Part shown: positions 53,043 to 61,970 of the stretch, in pieces
How the letters are laid out: every line of letters begins with the position of its first letter
How positions within the stretch are numbered: the stretch's first letter is position 1
Assembly: GCA_965247175.1 (NCBI GenBank)
Contig: OZ252006.1
Span: 3,472,001 to 3,536,000 of the forward strand
Source of the DNA: JANQMX01 sp965247175
Lineage (GTDB): Bacteria > Pseudomonadota > Alphaproteobacteria > Kiloniellales > DSM-21159
Direction: 5' to 3'
DNA: 64,000 nt
Made by a program: the position numbers and the translations under genes
The notes under the pieces: generated by a model
Told to the model about the DNA's origin: nothing
The model's input: only the letters and a program-made list of their open reading frames with translations
Database searches by the model: none

Positions 53043-53432
53043 CTACGGACCCTTCGGCAGGAGATGCTCAATTCGCTGAAAAAGGAAATCCGGGATTGCG
53101 ATCAATCCCCCCAGCATCTCGCGAAACTCTGCGCTCCGTCGGGCTTGCTCTTCGATACGATCCGCAAAGATCTCGCTGTGTTCATCAACAATGCTCTGAA
53201 GAGGCCCCGCGACTACCATGGTTGCTACGTGGTCGTCTGGATTGCGGGCAAGAATCTCAAAAATGAGTTCCCAAGCCAGTTCCGGCTGTTTGATGGGTAG
53301 CCAGATCATCTGATCCATAGCCCACCCATGATCTGTCTCTGCTTGCAGACGCAGTTGCCGCTTGGTGCTGATGCTCGTACGCAGATATTCAATCCATGCA
53401 TCGATCAACGTTGAACGTTCTGCCGCATCCAT
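53043..53432 (-). CDS. DUF6869-like hypothetical protein
   Basis: A 129-residue protein starting MDAAERSTLIDAWIEYLRTS. It contains QPELAWELIFEILARNPDD, then GPLQSIVDEHSEIFADRIEEQARRSAEF, a pattern I associate with the DUF6869 family of small soluble proteins. The frame is open far upstream but only the part from 53432 looks coded. GC is lower than the surrounding genes, consistent with a late arrival. Confidence 0.65.
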   Translation of the reverse strand: MDAAERSTLIDAWIEYLRTSISTKRQLRLQAETDHGWAMDQMIWLPIKQPELAWELIFEILARNPDDHVATMVVAGPLQSIVDEHSEIFADRIEEQARRSAEFREMLGGLIAIPDFLFQRIEHLLPKGP

Positions 53433-53708
53433 TAGGGACTGCCTTTCTGATACGCGATTGCAATAGCCTATCAAGATAAAACCTCTGATGTCTGAATCGG
53501 ACAGGGACGGCTGCAAAAATCGGCGCCCTGCGGGTCTGTCGGGCCGCTCATCGGTCCGCACCCCGGACCAATCGACGCCCGGTCCGCCGCAAATCAGCGG
53601 TTGAATCGCCCATAGCCCTGATAGCGCGTTGCATTCGCAAATGCCCCGCCAATATGGAGGGAGACTCGGGCGAATCCCGGTCGCAGGCACGAAACAGCGG
53701 AGGATGGC

Positions 53709-54878
53709 ATGGCCTATTATTTCTTTATGCCGGCGGTGAACATCATGGGGTCCGGCGGACTGGCCGATACCGGCCGGGAGATCCAAGCCCTGGGGTTCAA
53801 GAAGGCGCTCATCGTCACCGATGCGCCTTTGCATCAGGAGCTGAAGGCAACCAAGGTCCTGACGGATCTCTTGGACGAAATCGGCGTCGGCTACGCGGTC
53901 TATGACGGCGTCGAGCCCAACCCGACCACGGCGCAGGTCGACGAGGGCACCGCGCTGCTCAAGCAGGAAGGCTGCGACTTCATCATCTCTTTCGGCGGCG
54001 GCTCGCCCCATGACGCGGCCAAAGGCATCGGGATCCTGGCGACCCATGGCGGCGACATCCGCGACTTCGAGGGCATCAATCAGATGACCAAGCCGATGAT
54101 GCCCCTGGTTGCGATCAACACGACGGCGGGCACGGCCAGCGAGATGACCCGCTTTGCCATCATCACCGACGAGAACCGCCACGTGAAGATGGCGATCGTC
54201 GATTGGCGGACGACCCCGACCCTCTCCGTCGACGACCCCGACCTGATGGAGGACATGCCGGCGTCCCTGACCGCGGCGACCGGGATGGACGCCCTGACCC
54301 ATGCCATCGAGGCCTATGTCTCGACGGCGGCCACGCCGGTGACGGACTCGGCGGCGCTGCATGCCATCAAGCTGGTCTCCGGCTTCCTGGCCCGGGCGGT
54401 GAAGGACGGCCACGACCACGAGGCGCGCGAGATGATGACCTATGCCGAGTTCCTGGCCGGCATGGCGTTCAACAGCGCGAGCCTTGGCTACGTCCACGCC
54501 ATGGCCCACCAGCTCGGCGGCTTCTACGACCTGCCCCATGGGGTCTGCAACGCGATCCTCTTGCCGCACGTCCAGGCCTACAACGCCCAAGTCGTGCCGG
54601 AGCGTTTCGTCGAGATCGCCAAAGCCATGGGCATCGACACCCGCGACATGACTGCGTCCGAGAGCGCCCAGGCGGCGCTGGACGCCATCCGCGCGCTGTC
54701 GGCGGAGGTCGGCATTCCCCCCAACCTGGCGGCCTTCGACGTGGTCAAGCCCGAGGACTTCGGGACCCTGGCCGACAACGCCATGAAGGATGCCTGCGGC
54801 GCGACCAACCCGAAGCAGCCCATGAAGGACGAGGTCATCGCCCTCTATCAGGCCGCTTACCAGGGGCAGGCCGCCTAG
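53709..54878 (+). CDS. iron-containing alcohol dehydrogenase (type III)
   Basis: NAD-dependent Fe-ADH of 389 residues, similar to methanol/butanol dehydrogenases of the group. The NAD loop FGGGSPHDAAK, the TTAGTASEMT segment and metal-ligand regions MDALTHAIEAYVS, HAMAHQLGG and LPHGVCNA occur in family order. Substrate not predictable. CGGAGG precedes the start; another ATG at 53704 is out of frame. Tandem hairpins follow the stop. Confidence 0.92.
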   Translation: MAYYFFMPAVNIMGSGGLADTGREIQALGFKKALIVTDAPLHQELKATKVLTDLLDEIGVGYAVYDGVEPNPTTAQVDEGTALLKQEGCDFIISFGGGSPHDAAKGIGILATHGGDIRDFEGINQMTKPMMPLVAINTTAGTASEMTRFAIITDENRHVKMAIVDWRTTPTLSVDDPDLMEDMPASLTAATGMDALTHAIEAYVSTAATPVTDSAALHAIKLVSGFLARAVKDGHDHEAREMMTYAEFLAGMAFNSASLGYVHAMAHQLGGFYDLPHGVCNAILLPHVQAYNAQVVPERFVEIAKAMGIDTRDMTASESAQAALDAIRALSAEVGIPPNLAAFDVVKPEDFGTLADNAMKDACGATNPKQPMKDEVIALYQAAYQGQAA

Positions 54879-54908
54879 GCGCCTCGCCGCAGTCTGAGTG
54901 AACTGGCA

Positions 54909-54956
54909 GGGGAGGCGGATCCTCGCCGCCTCCCCGTCGCCGGCGCTACCGGCGAC
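54909..54956 (+). terminator. tandem GC-rich hairpins after the alcohol dehydrogenase
   Basis: Stem 1: GGGGAGGCGG (54909-54918) with CCGCCTCCCC (54926-54935), perfect, 7-base loop. Stem 2 follows at once: GTCGCCGG (54936-54943) with CCGGCGAC (54949-54956), perfect, 5-base loop. There is no U-run, so it may be a Rho-type or stability structure rather than an intrinsic terminator. Confidence 0.55.
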
Positions 54957-54997
54957 CGGCTTCTGCAATCATCCTGTAAACTGATAGACTCTCCGTC

Positions 54998-55699
54998 ATG
55001 GCGACGCTGGCGGAGAGATGGAAGCTGTGGGCGGAGCGCATCTGGTGGATCCGGGGGGCGGCCGCGGGCATGGCCATGCTCGGCGCCATCCCGGAGTTCA
55101 TGGACTTGAGCGAGTTCGAGTTCGTGCGCGCCTTCCATGCCATCATCGTGGGCTGGAACAAGCTCGCCGCTCTATTCGGGGACTGGCTGGGCACGCTCTT
55201 CGGCGTCTCCCCGCTCTCGCACCGCGTGATCAACGCGAGCCTCTTCGGCCTGGCCTTCGGCCTGCCGGCGGCTTCGGCCGCGCTGATGCCCTGGTGGCGG
55301 AAACGGCGGGCGGGCGACGGCGGCAAGCCGCTCCTCTGCCGAGACAATCACCGGCCGATCGCGCTCTCTTCCTTCTTCGTCGTCTCGACCGCGGTCTGCT
55401 TCGGGCTGATCTACTACTTGGCCGTCAGCCTGCCGAAGCTGGGTGGGGCGCCGCAGGAGTACTTCGTCTACGCGCTGCTCTTTGCGCTGGTGCTCTTCTT
55501 CATGTTCATGCTGGCGCGTGTCTTCGAGATGGAGCTTCACGAAGCCCTGAAACACCTAAAGGGCTTCCGCAGGGGCGGCGTTTATGTATTCTGCTTCATC
55601 GTCGCTGTGGAAATCCTCTACCTGCTCAAGGTCGGTGGCGGCTCCGTCAACGCCTTCGCCTGCGGGATCCTTGAGATGCCAAAGAGTGAGTGCTCATGA
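54998..55699 (+). CDS. hypothetical membrane protein
   Basis: A 233-residue protein with about five hydrophobic segments (for example INASLFGLAFGLPAASAAL, LSSFFVVSTAVCFGLIYYLAV, VYALLFALVLFFMFML, YVFCFIVAVEILYLL). No family recognised. Its TGA overlaps the ATG of the next gene (ATGA), so the two are coupled. Confidence 0.7.
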   Translation: MATLAERWKLWAERIWWIRGAAAGMAMLGAIPEFMDLSEFEFVRAFHAIIVGWNKLAALFGDWLGTLFGVSPLSHRVINASLFGLAFGLPAASAALMPWWRKRRAGDGGKPLLCRDNHRPIALSSFFVVSTAVCFGLIYYLAVSLPKLGGAPQEYFVYALLFALVLFFMFMLARVFEMELHEALKHLKGFRRGGVYVFCFIVAVEILYLLKVGGGSVNAFACGILEMPKSECS

Positions 55700-55941
55700 C
55701 CGTCAAACAACTCGCCCTCCATGCGATCTCCGAAAGCCTCAGCGGCCTTGCCGCCGAGCTCGAGACGCTCGTTGCCGCAGCTCCGGCCGGCGCGCCGCCA
55801 GCGGACAGCCAGGCGCTGATCGAGGAAGCCCGCTCGGTCGCCAAGACCCTCCTGACCGATGGAGACACGGGCGGTGCCGAGAACCGGGCCGAGACACTCC
55901 TGCGCGCGCTGGAGGCGGCCGTCGAGGCCCTGAAGCGCTAG
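55696..55941 (+). CDS. 81-residue helical hypothetical protein
   Basis: Small soluble protein, MTVKQLALHAISESLSGLAA at the start, Ala/Glu/Leu rich, with two predicted helices and no cysteines. Translationally coupled to the membrane protein before it, so possibly a cytosolic partner. Function unknown. Confidence 0.62.
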   Translation: MTVKQLALHAISESLSGLAAELETLVAAAPAGAPPADSQALIEEARSVAKTLLTDGDTGGAENRAETLLRALEAAVEALKR

Positions 55942-56077
55942 GCGTCCCCCCAGGGGAAGGCTTTTCCGGGCGGATCGGCCGCTCCACTCACTTAGAAATG
56001 CTTGTCTTGACGCTCGCTCTGCGCGACTCCTGCGGTGGCGCTAGGCTTACGCCCTGGGCTCAAAAGGAGATAAGACC

Positions 56078-56563
56078 ATGGAGTTGATAGGTGCCGATGG
56101 CCCGGTCGTCTACATCGGGCTGTTTATCGTCATAGTCATCTGTGCTGCCGTCATCCTCAAAGGCGCGAAACTCTCCGTCGCGCCCAAGATGCTCTGGTTT
56201 GTCGTCGTGGCCGCCGTGTCGGGAGTCGGCCTCTACGCGCTCTGGAACGACCAGTCCGCCCATTACAGCGAGAAGCTGGAGAACCTCAGCCCCAACGTCG
56301 CGGCCCTGGATGCCAACACGGAGCTCAATTGGCTGTCCGAGGCGAATTCGATGCTGGTGTGGAGCGTGCGCCACGACGCCGTCTGCCGAAAGGTCACGGC
56401 CCGGGCCAACGAGATCTGCAATCTGGAGCAAAACCAGACCTCGGACGGCGCCTTGAGCACGGTCGATGCGGAGTACAAGGAGATCATGCAGAACCAGTGC
56501 ACGGCGCACCTGGACAAGCTGACCGCCGACTGCCGCGTGCATCTCGGGATAACGGGCCAGTAG
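56078..56563 (+). CDS. hypothetical protein with two membrane helices and a Cys-containing domain
   Basis: A 161-residue protein. Hydrophobic helices are at about residues 10-28 (VVYIGLFIVIVICAAVIL) and 38-55 (MLWFVVVAAVSGVGLYAL), and the C-terminal ~100 residues contain four cysteines (in VCRKV, EICNL, NQCTA and DCRVH) that could form disulfides if extracytoplasmic. No family recognised. Confidence 0.68.
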   Translation: MELIGADGPVVYIGLFIVIVICAAVILKGAKLSVAPKMLWFVVVAAVSGVGLYALWNDQSAHYSEKLENLSPNVAALDANTELNWLSEANSMLVWSVRHDAVCRKVTARANEICNLEQNQTSDGALSTVDAEYKEIMQNQCTAHLDKLTADCRVHLGITGQ

Positions 56564-56620
56564 CGCGAGGCGGCGAGGGGCGGCCGCAGGGAGCGCGGAA
56601 GGCACGGAGGGGAGGATGCG

Positions 56621-57481
56621 ATGGCTTTGTTGACCGCTGAGCAGATCGCGCAGTTCCAGGAGGAGGGCTGCCTCACTCTGCCCGATGCCGTCAGCCCGCC
56701 GCAGCTGGCGGCCATGCGCCGCGCCTTCGAAGGCTGGGTGGCGGAGAGTCGCGCCGAGACCGAAGCCTATGGCGAGACCCTGGACGGCCGCCCGCGCTTC
56801 GATCTGGAGCCGGGGCACAGCGCCGAGCGCCCGGCCTTACGCCGGGTCGCCTCGCCGACCGAGCTCGATCCCGTCTTCCTCGAGACGCTCCAAACGGCGC
56901 CGGTGATCGAGGCGGTCGCCGATCTCTTCGGCCCGGACCTGCGCTTCCATCACTCGAAGATCAATTCCAAGCTGCCGGGCTCGGCGACCACAGTGAAGTG
57001 GCATCAGGACTTCACCTTCGACCCGCACAGCAACGACGACGTGATCACCTGCCTGGTCTTCCTCGACGAGGTCACGCTGGAGAACGGCCCCTTGCGCACC
57101 CTGCCGGGCTCGCACAAGGGGCCGCTCTACTCCCTCTGGCACGATGGCCGCTTCACCGGCACCATCGCCGACGAGATCGCCGAGCGTTTCGAGCGGGACG
57201 CCGTGCTCCATACGGGGCCGGCAGGCGCCGCCTGCCTGATGCACGGGCGGGTGGCGCACGCCTCAACGGCCAACTTCTCGGCTTCGCCCCGCACGCTGTT
57301 CATTGCCGTGATCGCCGCGGCGGACGCGGTGCCTCTCTCGCCCAATCCCCTGCCCAGCCGCCACGCAGGCCTGCTGCTCCACGGCCAGGAGCCCGGCCGC
57401 ATCCGCTCCATCGCCTTCGAGATGGAAACGCCCGAGATTCCCGAAGGCGCGTCCTTCTTCGTGCAGCAGGCGGAGAGCTGA
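56621..57481 (+). CDS. phytanoyl-CoA dioxygenase (PhyH) family protein
   Basis: Fe(II)/2-oxoglutarate-dependent dioxygenase of 286 residues. The facial-triad His128-x-Asp130 lies in KWHQDFTFD, and the distal His is in CLMHGRVAHAS (His213, or 208) with the oxoglutarate-binding Arg soon after. LENGPLRTLPGSHKG is the family block. The substrate is unknown. Confidence 0.9.
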   Translation: MALLTAEQIAQFQEEGCLTLPDAVSPPQLAAMRRAFEGWVAESRAETEAYGETLDGRPRFDLEPGHSAERPALRRVASPTELDPVFLETLQTAPVIEAVADLFGPDLRFHHSKINSKLPGSATTVKWHQDFTFDPHSNDDVITCLVFLDEVTLENGPLRTLPGSHKGPLYSLWHDGRFTGTIADEIAERFERDAVLHTGPAGAACLMHGRVAHASTANFSASPRTLFIAVIAAADAVPLSPNPLPSRHAGLLLHGQEPGRIRSIAFEMETPEIPEGASFFVQQAES

Positions 57482-57718
57482 TCTCCGCAGAACCGCTTCG
57501 TTTGTCGTTGCGTCGCCGTCGCGCAGGCGGGCAAGACCAGTGACGAGCGGACACAGCACATCCATCAGACATCCATCAGTTGGCCCAAATCGGACTGGTT
57601 GGCGGTGACGGGAGAAGCTATTGGCTCGACAACAGCTACCTTTGGCAATCTCTAGAGCGGGGCTTTAGGTTAAAGTTGTATCGAGCCCGCTATCGATGCG
57701 TTGCTGAAGGGAGGAGCC

Positions 57719-58093
57719 ATGTTCATCGAGGTGTCAACGGCCAATGCACAAGGAAAGTTCTCGATTCGGACCGACAGCATCATTCGGTTTCGGCCTTCAT
57801 ATGGACCATTTGAGCCTCTTAACTGCACAATCATCGACTGTGCGGACCAGCGCTTTGAGAGCAGTGATGACAGTCTAGAGGTCGTCGACAAGATTGGAGA
57901 CGCTCTACGACTAGCGCGACTCACCACTCCGGTTGGTGAGGCGGTCTTTATCAACGCTGACAAGGCGACTTCTGTTCGGGACTCGACGGGCAATGACCCT
58001 CAGAACGCCAAAGCTGTGGTGCGCGTCGCGCAACACAATCAAGCGGTCATGGAGTCCCGTGCGGAGGCCGCGCAGATTCTCGCGAACAGCTGA
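57719..58093 (+). CDS. hypothetical protein
   Basis: A 124-residue soluble protein not recognised, starting MFIEVSTANAQGKFSIRTDS. GGGAGGAG lies just upstream and supports this start over the one six codons earlier. Codon use is less GC-biased than its neighbours. The 57482-57718 gap before it shows no other feature. Confidence 0.62.
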   Translation: MFIEVSTANAQGKFSIRTDSIIRFRPSYGPFEPLNCTIIDCADQRFESSDDSLEVVDKIGDALRLARLTTPVGEAVFINADKATSVRDSTGNDPQNAKAVVRVAQHNQAVMESRAEAAQILANS

Positions 58094-58107
58094 CGCGTTG
58101 ACCTCGC

Positions 58108-58476
58108 CTACTTGTCCGCCGGCTTGATCATGCGGCCGAGGTCTTTGCCGCCGAAGATGTGGATGTGGAAGTGGGGGACCTCCTGGTGGGCGTCCTGGCC
58201 GTGGTTGGCCAGGATGCGGTAGCCGGGCGCGACCAGGCCGAGGTCGCGGGCTACCTTGCCGACGGCGCGGACGAAGCCGGCGATCTCGGCGTCTGAGGCC
58301 TTCTCGGCGAAGTCGTCGGAGGAGACATAAGCGCCCTTGGGCACCACCAGCACGTGGGTCGGGGTCTGCGGGGCGATGTCGCGGAAGGCGAGGGCGTAAT
58401 CGTCCTCATAGACCTTGTCGCAGGGGATCTCGCCGCGGAGGATCTTGGCGAAGATGTTGTTCTCGTCGTAGCTCAC
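58108..58476 (-). CDS. HIT family (HinT-like) purine-nucleoside phosphoramidase
   Basis: A 122-residue histidine-triad protein. The triad HFHIH is at residues 102-106 in PHFHIHIFGG, after the HVLVVPKG block (41-48). It hydrolyses AMP-linked phosphoramidates. It follows hisE in the same direction with repeat R2 copy 2 between them. Confidence 0.94.
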   Translation of the reverse strand: MSYDENNIFAKILRGEIPCDKVYEDDYALAFRDIAPQTPTHVLVVPKGAYVSSDDFAEKASDAEIAGFVRAVGKVARDLGLVAPGYRILANHGQDAHQEVPHFHIHIFGGKDLGRMIKPADK

Positions 58477-58527
58477 TTATCGCTCCCCTCGTCCGACTGC
58501 GTCGTCCTCGTTCGCTGCTCGGTGCCA

Positions 58528-58629
58528 GCCCACACCCCCGCCCGACCAACCCATGTCATGGTACCCTAGTGGGTTGGTCGGGCGGGGGTGTGGGCCGGTG
58601 CCGCACGGCGCGCCAGCGCCTAACAAAAA
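58528..58629. repeat. palindromic element, family R2 copy 2
   Basis: Perfect 26-base arms, 58528-58553 and 58570-58595. The right side continues to the GCGCC-AACAAAA-type end near 58617-58629; the left end is not conserved. It lies 3' of hisE. The central loop (ATGTCATGGTACCCTAG) is in opposite orientation to copy 3. Confidence 0.86.
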
Positions 58630-58651
58630 AGAGCGGCCACCGCAATCGGCG

Positions 58652-58987
58652 CTAGTCGGACTGGCTCCGCGCCGCCTTCTCAGCGAGACCCGAGGTGCCC
58701 TGCCGTGCTTCCAGCGCGGCCCAGACTTCCTCGGGCGTGACGCCGCGGGCAGCCCAGAGCGCCAGGAGGTGATAAAGCAGATCGGCGCTTTCCGCGGCAA
58801 GGGCGGCGTTGTCGCCGCGCAGGGCTTCGATCACCGTCTCGACCGCCTCTTCGCCCAGCTTCTGGGCGATCTTGGTCTCGCCCTTGGCGAAGAGCTTGGC
58901 GGTGTAGGAGGTCTCGGGATCCGCGTCCTTGCGGGAGAGCAGCACGGCGTAGAGATCGTCGAGGATACGGGCGTCAGGCGATGACAT
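58652..58987 (-). CDS. hisE: phosphoribosyl-ATP pyrophosphatase
   Basis: MazG-fold enzyme for the second step of histidine biosynthesis. ARILDDLYAVLLSRK, the acidic EEAVETVIEALRGD and ESADLLYHLLALW are the HisE pattern. It is 111 residues, in line with free-standing HisE. It follows hisF by 46 bases. Confidence 0.94.
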   Translation of the reverse strand: MSSPDARILDDLYAVLLSRKDADPETSYTAKLFAKGETKIAQKLGEEAVETVIEALRGDNAALAAESADLLYHLLALWAARGVTPEEVWAALEARQGTSGLAEKAARSQSD

Positions 58988-59033
58988 GTCCTTGAAAACC
59001 GGCGCTTGTTACGGAGACGGAACGACTGAGTGG

Positions 59034-59822
59034 TTAGACCGGGCGGACGGGCAGGCCGGCCTCGGCCATATGCGCTTTGGCGCCGGCGATCGTTTCTTGT
59101 CCGAAATGAAAGATCGAGGCGGCCAGGACGGCGCTGGCATGGCCATCGCGCACGCCTTCGACCAGATGATCGAGGCTGCCGACACCGCCCGAGGCGATGA
59201 CCGGAATGGGGACCGCATCGGCGATGGCGCGGGTCAGCTCGATATCGAAGCCGATCTTGGTGCCGTCCCGGTCCATGGAGGTGAGCAGGATCTCGCCGGC
59301 GCCCAGCTCGGCCATGCGTTGGGCCCAGGCGACGGCCTCCAGGCCCGTGGGCTCGCGGCCGCCGTGGGTGAAGACCTCGAAGCGGGGAGTTCCGCCCGAG
59401 GGTGCGCCGTCTTCGGTCTCGACCCGCTTGGCGTCGACGGCGACGACGATGCACTGGCTACCGAACTTCTCGCCTGCGCGACGCACCAGCTCCGGGTCTT
59501 TCACCGCGGCCGTGTTGATCGAGACCTTGTCGGCGCCGGCCAGCAAGAGACGGCGAATGTCCTCCAGGCTGCGAACGCCGCCGCCCACGGTGAGCGGCAT
59601 GAAGCATTGCTCGGCGGTGGCGCGGACGACGTCGAGGATGATGTCGCGCTTCTCGTGGCTGGCGGTGATATCGAGGAAGCAAAGCTCGTCGGCGCCGGCC
59701 GCGTCGTAGAGGCGAGCCTGCTCGACCGGGTCGCCGGCGTCGACCAGGTCGACGAAGTTGACGCCCTTGACCACCCGGCCGTCCTTGACGTCGAGGCAGG
59801 GGATGACCCGGACTTTCAGCAC
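59034..59822 (-). CDS. hisF: imidazole glycerol phosphate synthase, cyclase subunit HisF
   Basis: TIM-barrel cyclase (262 residues) that forms IGP and AICAR with HisH. RVIPCLDVKDGRVVKGVNF with catalytic Asp11, then LTVGGGVRS and SGGVGSLDHL. Overlaps the hisA stop by 7 bases. Confidence 0.97.
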   Translation of the reverse strand: MLKVRVIPCLDVKDGRVVKGVNFVDLVDAGDPVEQARLYDAAGADELCFLDITASHEKRDIILDVVRATAEQCFMPLTVGGGVRSLEDIRRLLLAGADKVSINTAAVKDPELVRRAGEKFGSQCIVVAVDAKRVETEDGAPSGGTPRFEVFTHGGREPTGLEAVAWAQRMAELGAGEILLTSMDRDGTKIGFDIELTRAIADAVPIPVIASGGVGSLDHLVEGVRDGHASAVLAASIFHFGQETIAGAKAHMAEAGLPVRPV

Positions 59823-60574
59823 AGCTTGAGAGGCTCCATGGGCTCCATCGCCGGAGCGAAGAGGGCGAGGGCGGCGGCGGGCTCGATGCGCCCGTCATAG
59901 AGCGCGCGGCCGGAGATGACGCCGGCGATGCCCTTGTCCTCGTGGGGTAGGAGGGCGCGCAGGTCGTCCAGCGAGGAGACGCCGCCCGAGGCGATCACGG
60001 GCACGGAGATGGACTCGGCCAGAGCCACGGTTTCCGTGACGTTGGGGCCTTCCAGGGCGCCGTCGCGCTCGATGTCCGTATAGATGATGGCGGCGGCCCC
60101 GCAGTCCTCGAAGCGCCGCGCCAAGTCCAGCGCGGGCATGCCGCTGTCTTCGACCCAGCCCTCGACGGCCACCCGGCCGCCGCGCGCGTCGATGCCGACG
60201 GCAACCCGGCCGGGATAGGCGCTGCAGGCCTCGCGCACCAGCTCCGGCGTGCGCACGGCCGCGGTGCCGAGGATGACCCGTTCGACGCCGAGCGCCAGCC
60301 AATGCTCTATCGTGTGCATGTCGCGGATGCCGCCGCCGAGCTGCACCGGCAGCTCCGTTGCGCCGAGAATGGCCTCGACCGCCGAACCGTTGACCGGGCG
60401 GCCCTCGATGGCGCCGTTGAGATCGACCAGGTGCAGCCACTCGAAGCCCTGTTCGAAGAACTGCCGCGCCTGGTCGGCCGGGTCGAGATTGAAGACGGTG
60501 GCCTGCTCCATATCCCCCTTGACCAGGCGCACCGCCTGGCCGTCCTTCAGGTCGATGGCCGGAAAGAGGATCAT
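59816..60574 (-). CDS. hisA: phosphoribosylformimino-5-aminoimidazole carboxamide ribotide isomerase
   Basis: TIM-barrel isomerase of 252 residues. FPAIDLKDGQAVRLVKGD with Asp8, QLGGGIRDM and IASGGVSSLDDL are typical. Co-translated with hisF. Confidence 0.97.
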   Translation of the reverse strand: MILFPAIDLKDGQAVRLVKGDMEQATVFNLDPADQARQFFEQGFEWLHLVDLNGAIEGRPVNGSAVEAILGATELPVQLGGGIRDMHTIEHWLALGVERVILGTAAVRTPELVREACSAYPGRVAVGIDARGGRVAVEGWVEDSGMPALDLARRFEDCGAAAIIYTDIERDGALEGPNVTETVALAESISVPVIASGGVSSLDDLRALLPHEDKGIAGVISGRALYDGRIEPAAALALFAPAMEPMEPLKLC

Positions 60575-60582
60575 GATGGCGC

Positions 60583-61149
60583 TTACAACGGCGGCTTCGC
60601 CGGCTGCAGAAGCTTGTAGAAGAAGTGGCCGGCCAGCCAGCGGCCCTCGGCCTGGGCGTAGTAGGGGTTGGTGCCCCAGCGCACATAGCCCATGGTCTCA
60701 TAGAGCTCGATGGCGCGCACCTGGCTCTCGCGCACGTCAAGGTAGAGCACCTGCAGGCCGCGCTCCAATGCCGCTTCCTCGATGGCGCTCATCAGCATGC
60801 GGGCGAGGCCGTAGCCCCGGGCCCAGGGGGCCATGAAGACCGAGCTGATCGTGCCGGTCCTGGCCTGGGACTCGTTGTTGCGCGCCGGCAGCGCCAGTTG
60901 GGCCGAGCCGGCCACCGTGTGGTCGAGGCGGGCGACGAAGAGCTCGCGCTGCGGCACCAGGAGGACGCCGCGCCAATAGCTCTCCATGATCTCGCGCGGC
61001 GGCGGCGACAGCCAGCCGAAGCCGCCGTCGGCCTCGATGGCCGATTCCGCCGCATCGCAAAGGTCGTCTAGGTCCGGTCCGCCGAACTGCGTCAGCCGTT
61101 CAACGGCCACGGAAGGGGCTCTCGTTTCCTGCAAGGTCATGGTTGCCAT
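60583..61149 (-). CDS. GNAT-family N-acetyltransferase between hisH and hisA
   Basis: A 188-residue GNAT acetyltransferase. The acetyl-CoA loop is in VFMAPWARGYGLARMLMSAIEEAA, with ESQVRAIELYETMGYVRWG as the later strand/helix. It is not a histidine enzyme, but it overlaps the hisH stop by 13 bases and ends 8 bases before hisA, so it is expressed with the pathway. Start at 61149 or 61140. Confidence 0.88.
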   Translation of the reverse strand: MATMTLQETRAPSVAVERLTQFGGPDLDDLCDAAESAIEADGGFGWLSPPPREIMESYWRGVLLVPQRELFVARLDHTVAGSAQLALPARNNESQARTGTISSVFMAPWARGYGLARMLMSAIEEAALERGLQVLYLDVRESQVRAIELYETMGYVRWGTNPYYAQAEGRWLAGHFFYKLLQPAKPPL

Positions 61150-61781
61150 GTAAGAAAATTGGCCAATAAACGCAAACCGGCGGCCTGGCTTTTCTCGGGA
61201 TGAAATTGGGTCCCGACCAGGTTATCTCGGCCGATCACCGCGGTCACGGGCCCGCCGTAATCCACAGTTGCCAAGCGGTTAACCGGATCCTCCGGGCGTA
61301 GGTGATAGCTGTGGACAAAATAGGCGTGATCGCCGCTCTCGATGCCGGCCAGCAGCGGGTGATCGGGCGACTCGATGGCCAGCTCGTTCCAGCCCATATG
61401 GGGGATCTTCGCGTTCGGCAGGTCGGGCTCGATCGGCACCACCTCACCGCCGACCCAGTCGAAACCTGGGTGGTTGCCGTGTTCCAGCCCGCGGGTCGCC
61501 ATCAGCTGCATGCCGACGCAAATGCCGAGGAAGGGGCGCTGGCGCACAGCGGCGAAATCGACCAACGCCTCCCACAGCCCCGGCCGGGCCAGCAGACCCT
61601 CGCGGCAGTCGCCGAAGGCGCCGACGCCGGGCAGCAGAAGCCGGTCGGCGCCGGCCACCGCGCTGGCTTCGCCGCTCACCACCACCTCGGCGGGTACGCC
61701 GGACTCCCGGGCCGCGCGCTCCAGCGCCTTGGCGGCCGAGCGCAGGTTGCCCGAGCCGTAATCGATCACCAGGACTTTCAT
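61137..61781 (-). CDS. hisH: imidazole glycerol phosphate synthase, glutaminase subunit HisH
   Basis: Class I glutamine amidotransferase supplying ammonia to HisF. 214 residues, catalytic Cys88 in FLGICVGMQLMA and the C-terminal His in TQFHPEKS. Confidence 0.97.
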   Translation of the reverse strand: MKVLVIDYGSGNLRSAAKALERAARESGVPAEVVVSGEASAVAGADRLLLPGVGAFGDCREGLLARPGLWEALVDFAAVRQRPFLGICVGMQLMATRGLEHGNHPGFDWVGGEVVPIEPDLPNAKIPHMGWNELAIESPDHPLLAGIESGDHAYFVHSYHLRPEDPVNRLATVDYGGPVTAVIGRDNLVGTQFHPEKSQAAGLRLLANFLTWQP

Positions 61782-61879
61782 CGCTTATCGTCGGAGCGGT
61801 TTGGATGGGACGGGGTGGAGGTCAGACCGAGGTGCGGTTGGCAGTTTCACAGCACTCGTCGCGATGACGGCTTTTCTCT

Positions 61880-61963
61880 CGGCACCGGCCCGCACCCCCG
61901 CCCGACCAACCCACTAGGGTACCATGCCATGGGTTGGTCGGGCGGGGGTGCGGGCCGGCACCG
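61880..61963. repeat. palindromic element, family R2 copy 3
   Basis: Perfect 34-base arms (61880-61913 / 61930-61963) around a 16-base loop. The right end is followed by TAAAACA. It lies just 7 bases from the hisB stop (3' side), between hisB and hisH. The arms begin CGGCACCGGCCCGCAC. Loop orientation is opposite to copy 2. Confidence 0.9.
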
Positions 61964-61970
61964 TAAAACA

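Noticed and set aside
53043..54968. A 641-codon open frame on the minus strand antisense to the alcohol dehydrogenase
   Set aside because: Low-complexity His/Gly/Arg-rich translation typical of the antisense of GC-rich genes; only its last 130 codons (from 53432) look coded, and that part is listed separately.
57580..57813. A 77-codon plus-strand frame overlapping the start of the 57719 gene
   Set aside because: No good ribosome-binding site and no coherent composition; the overlapping 57719 frame has GGGAGGAG.
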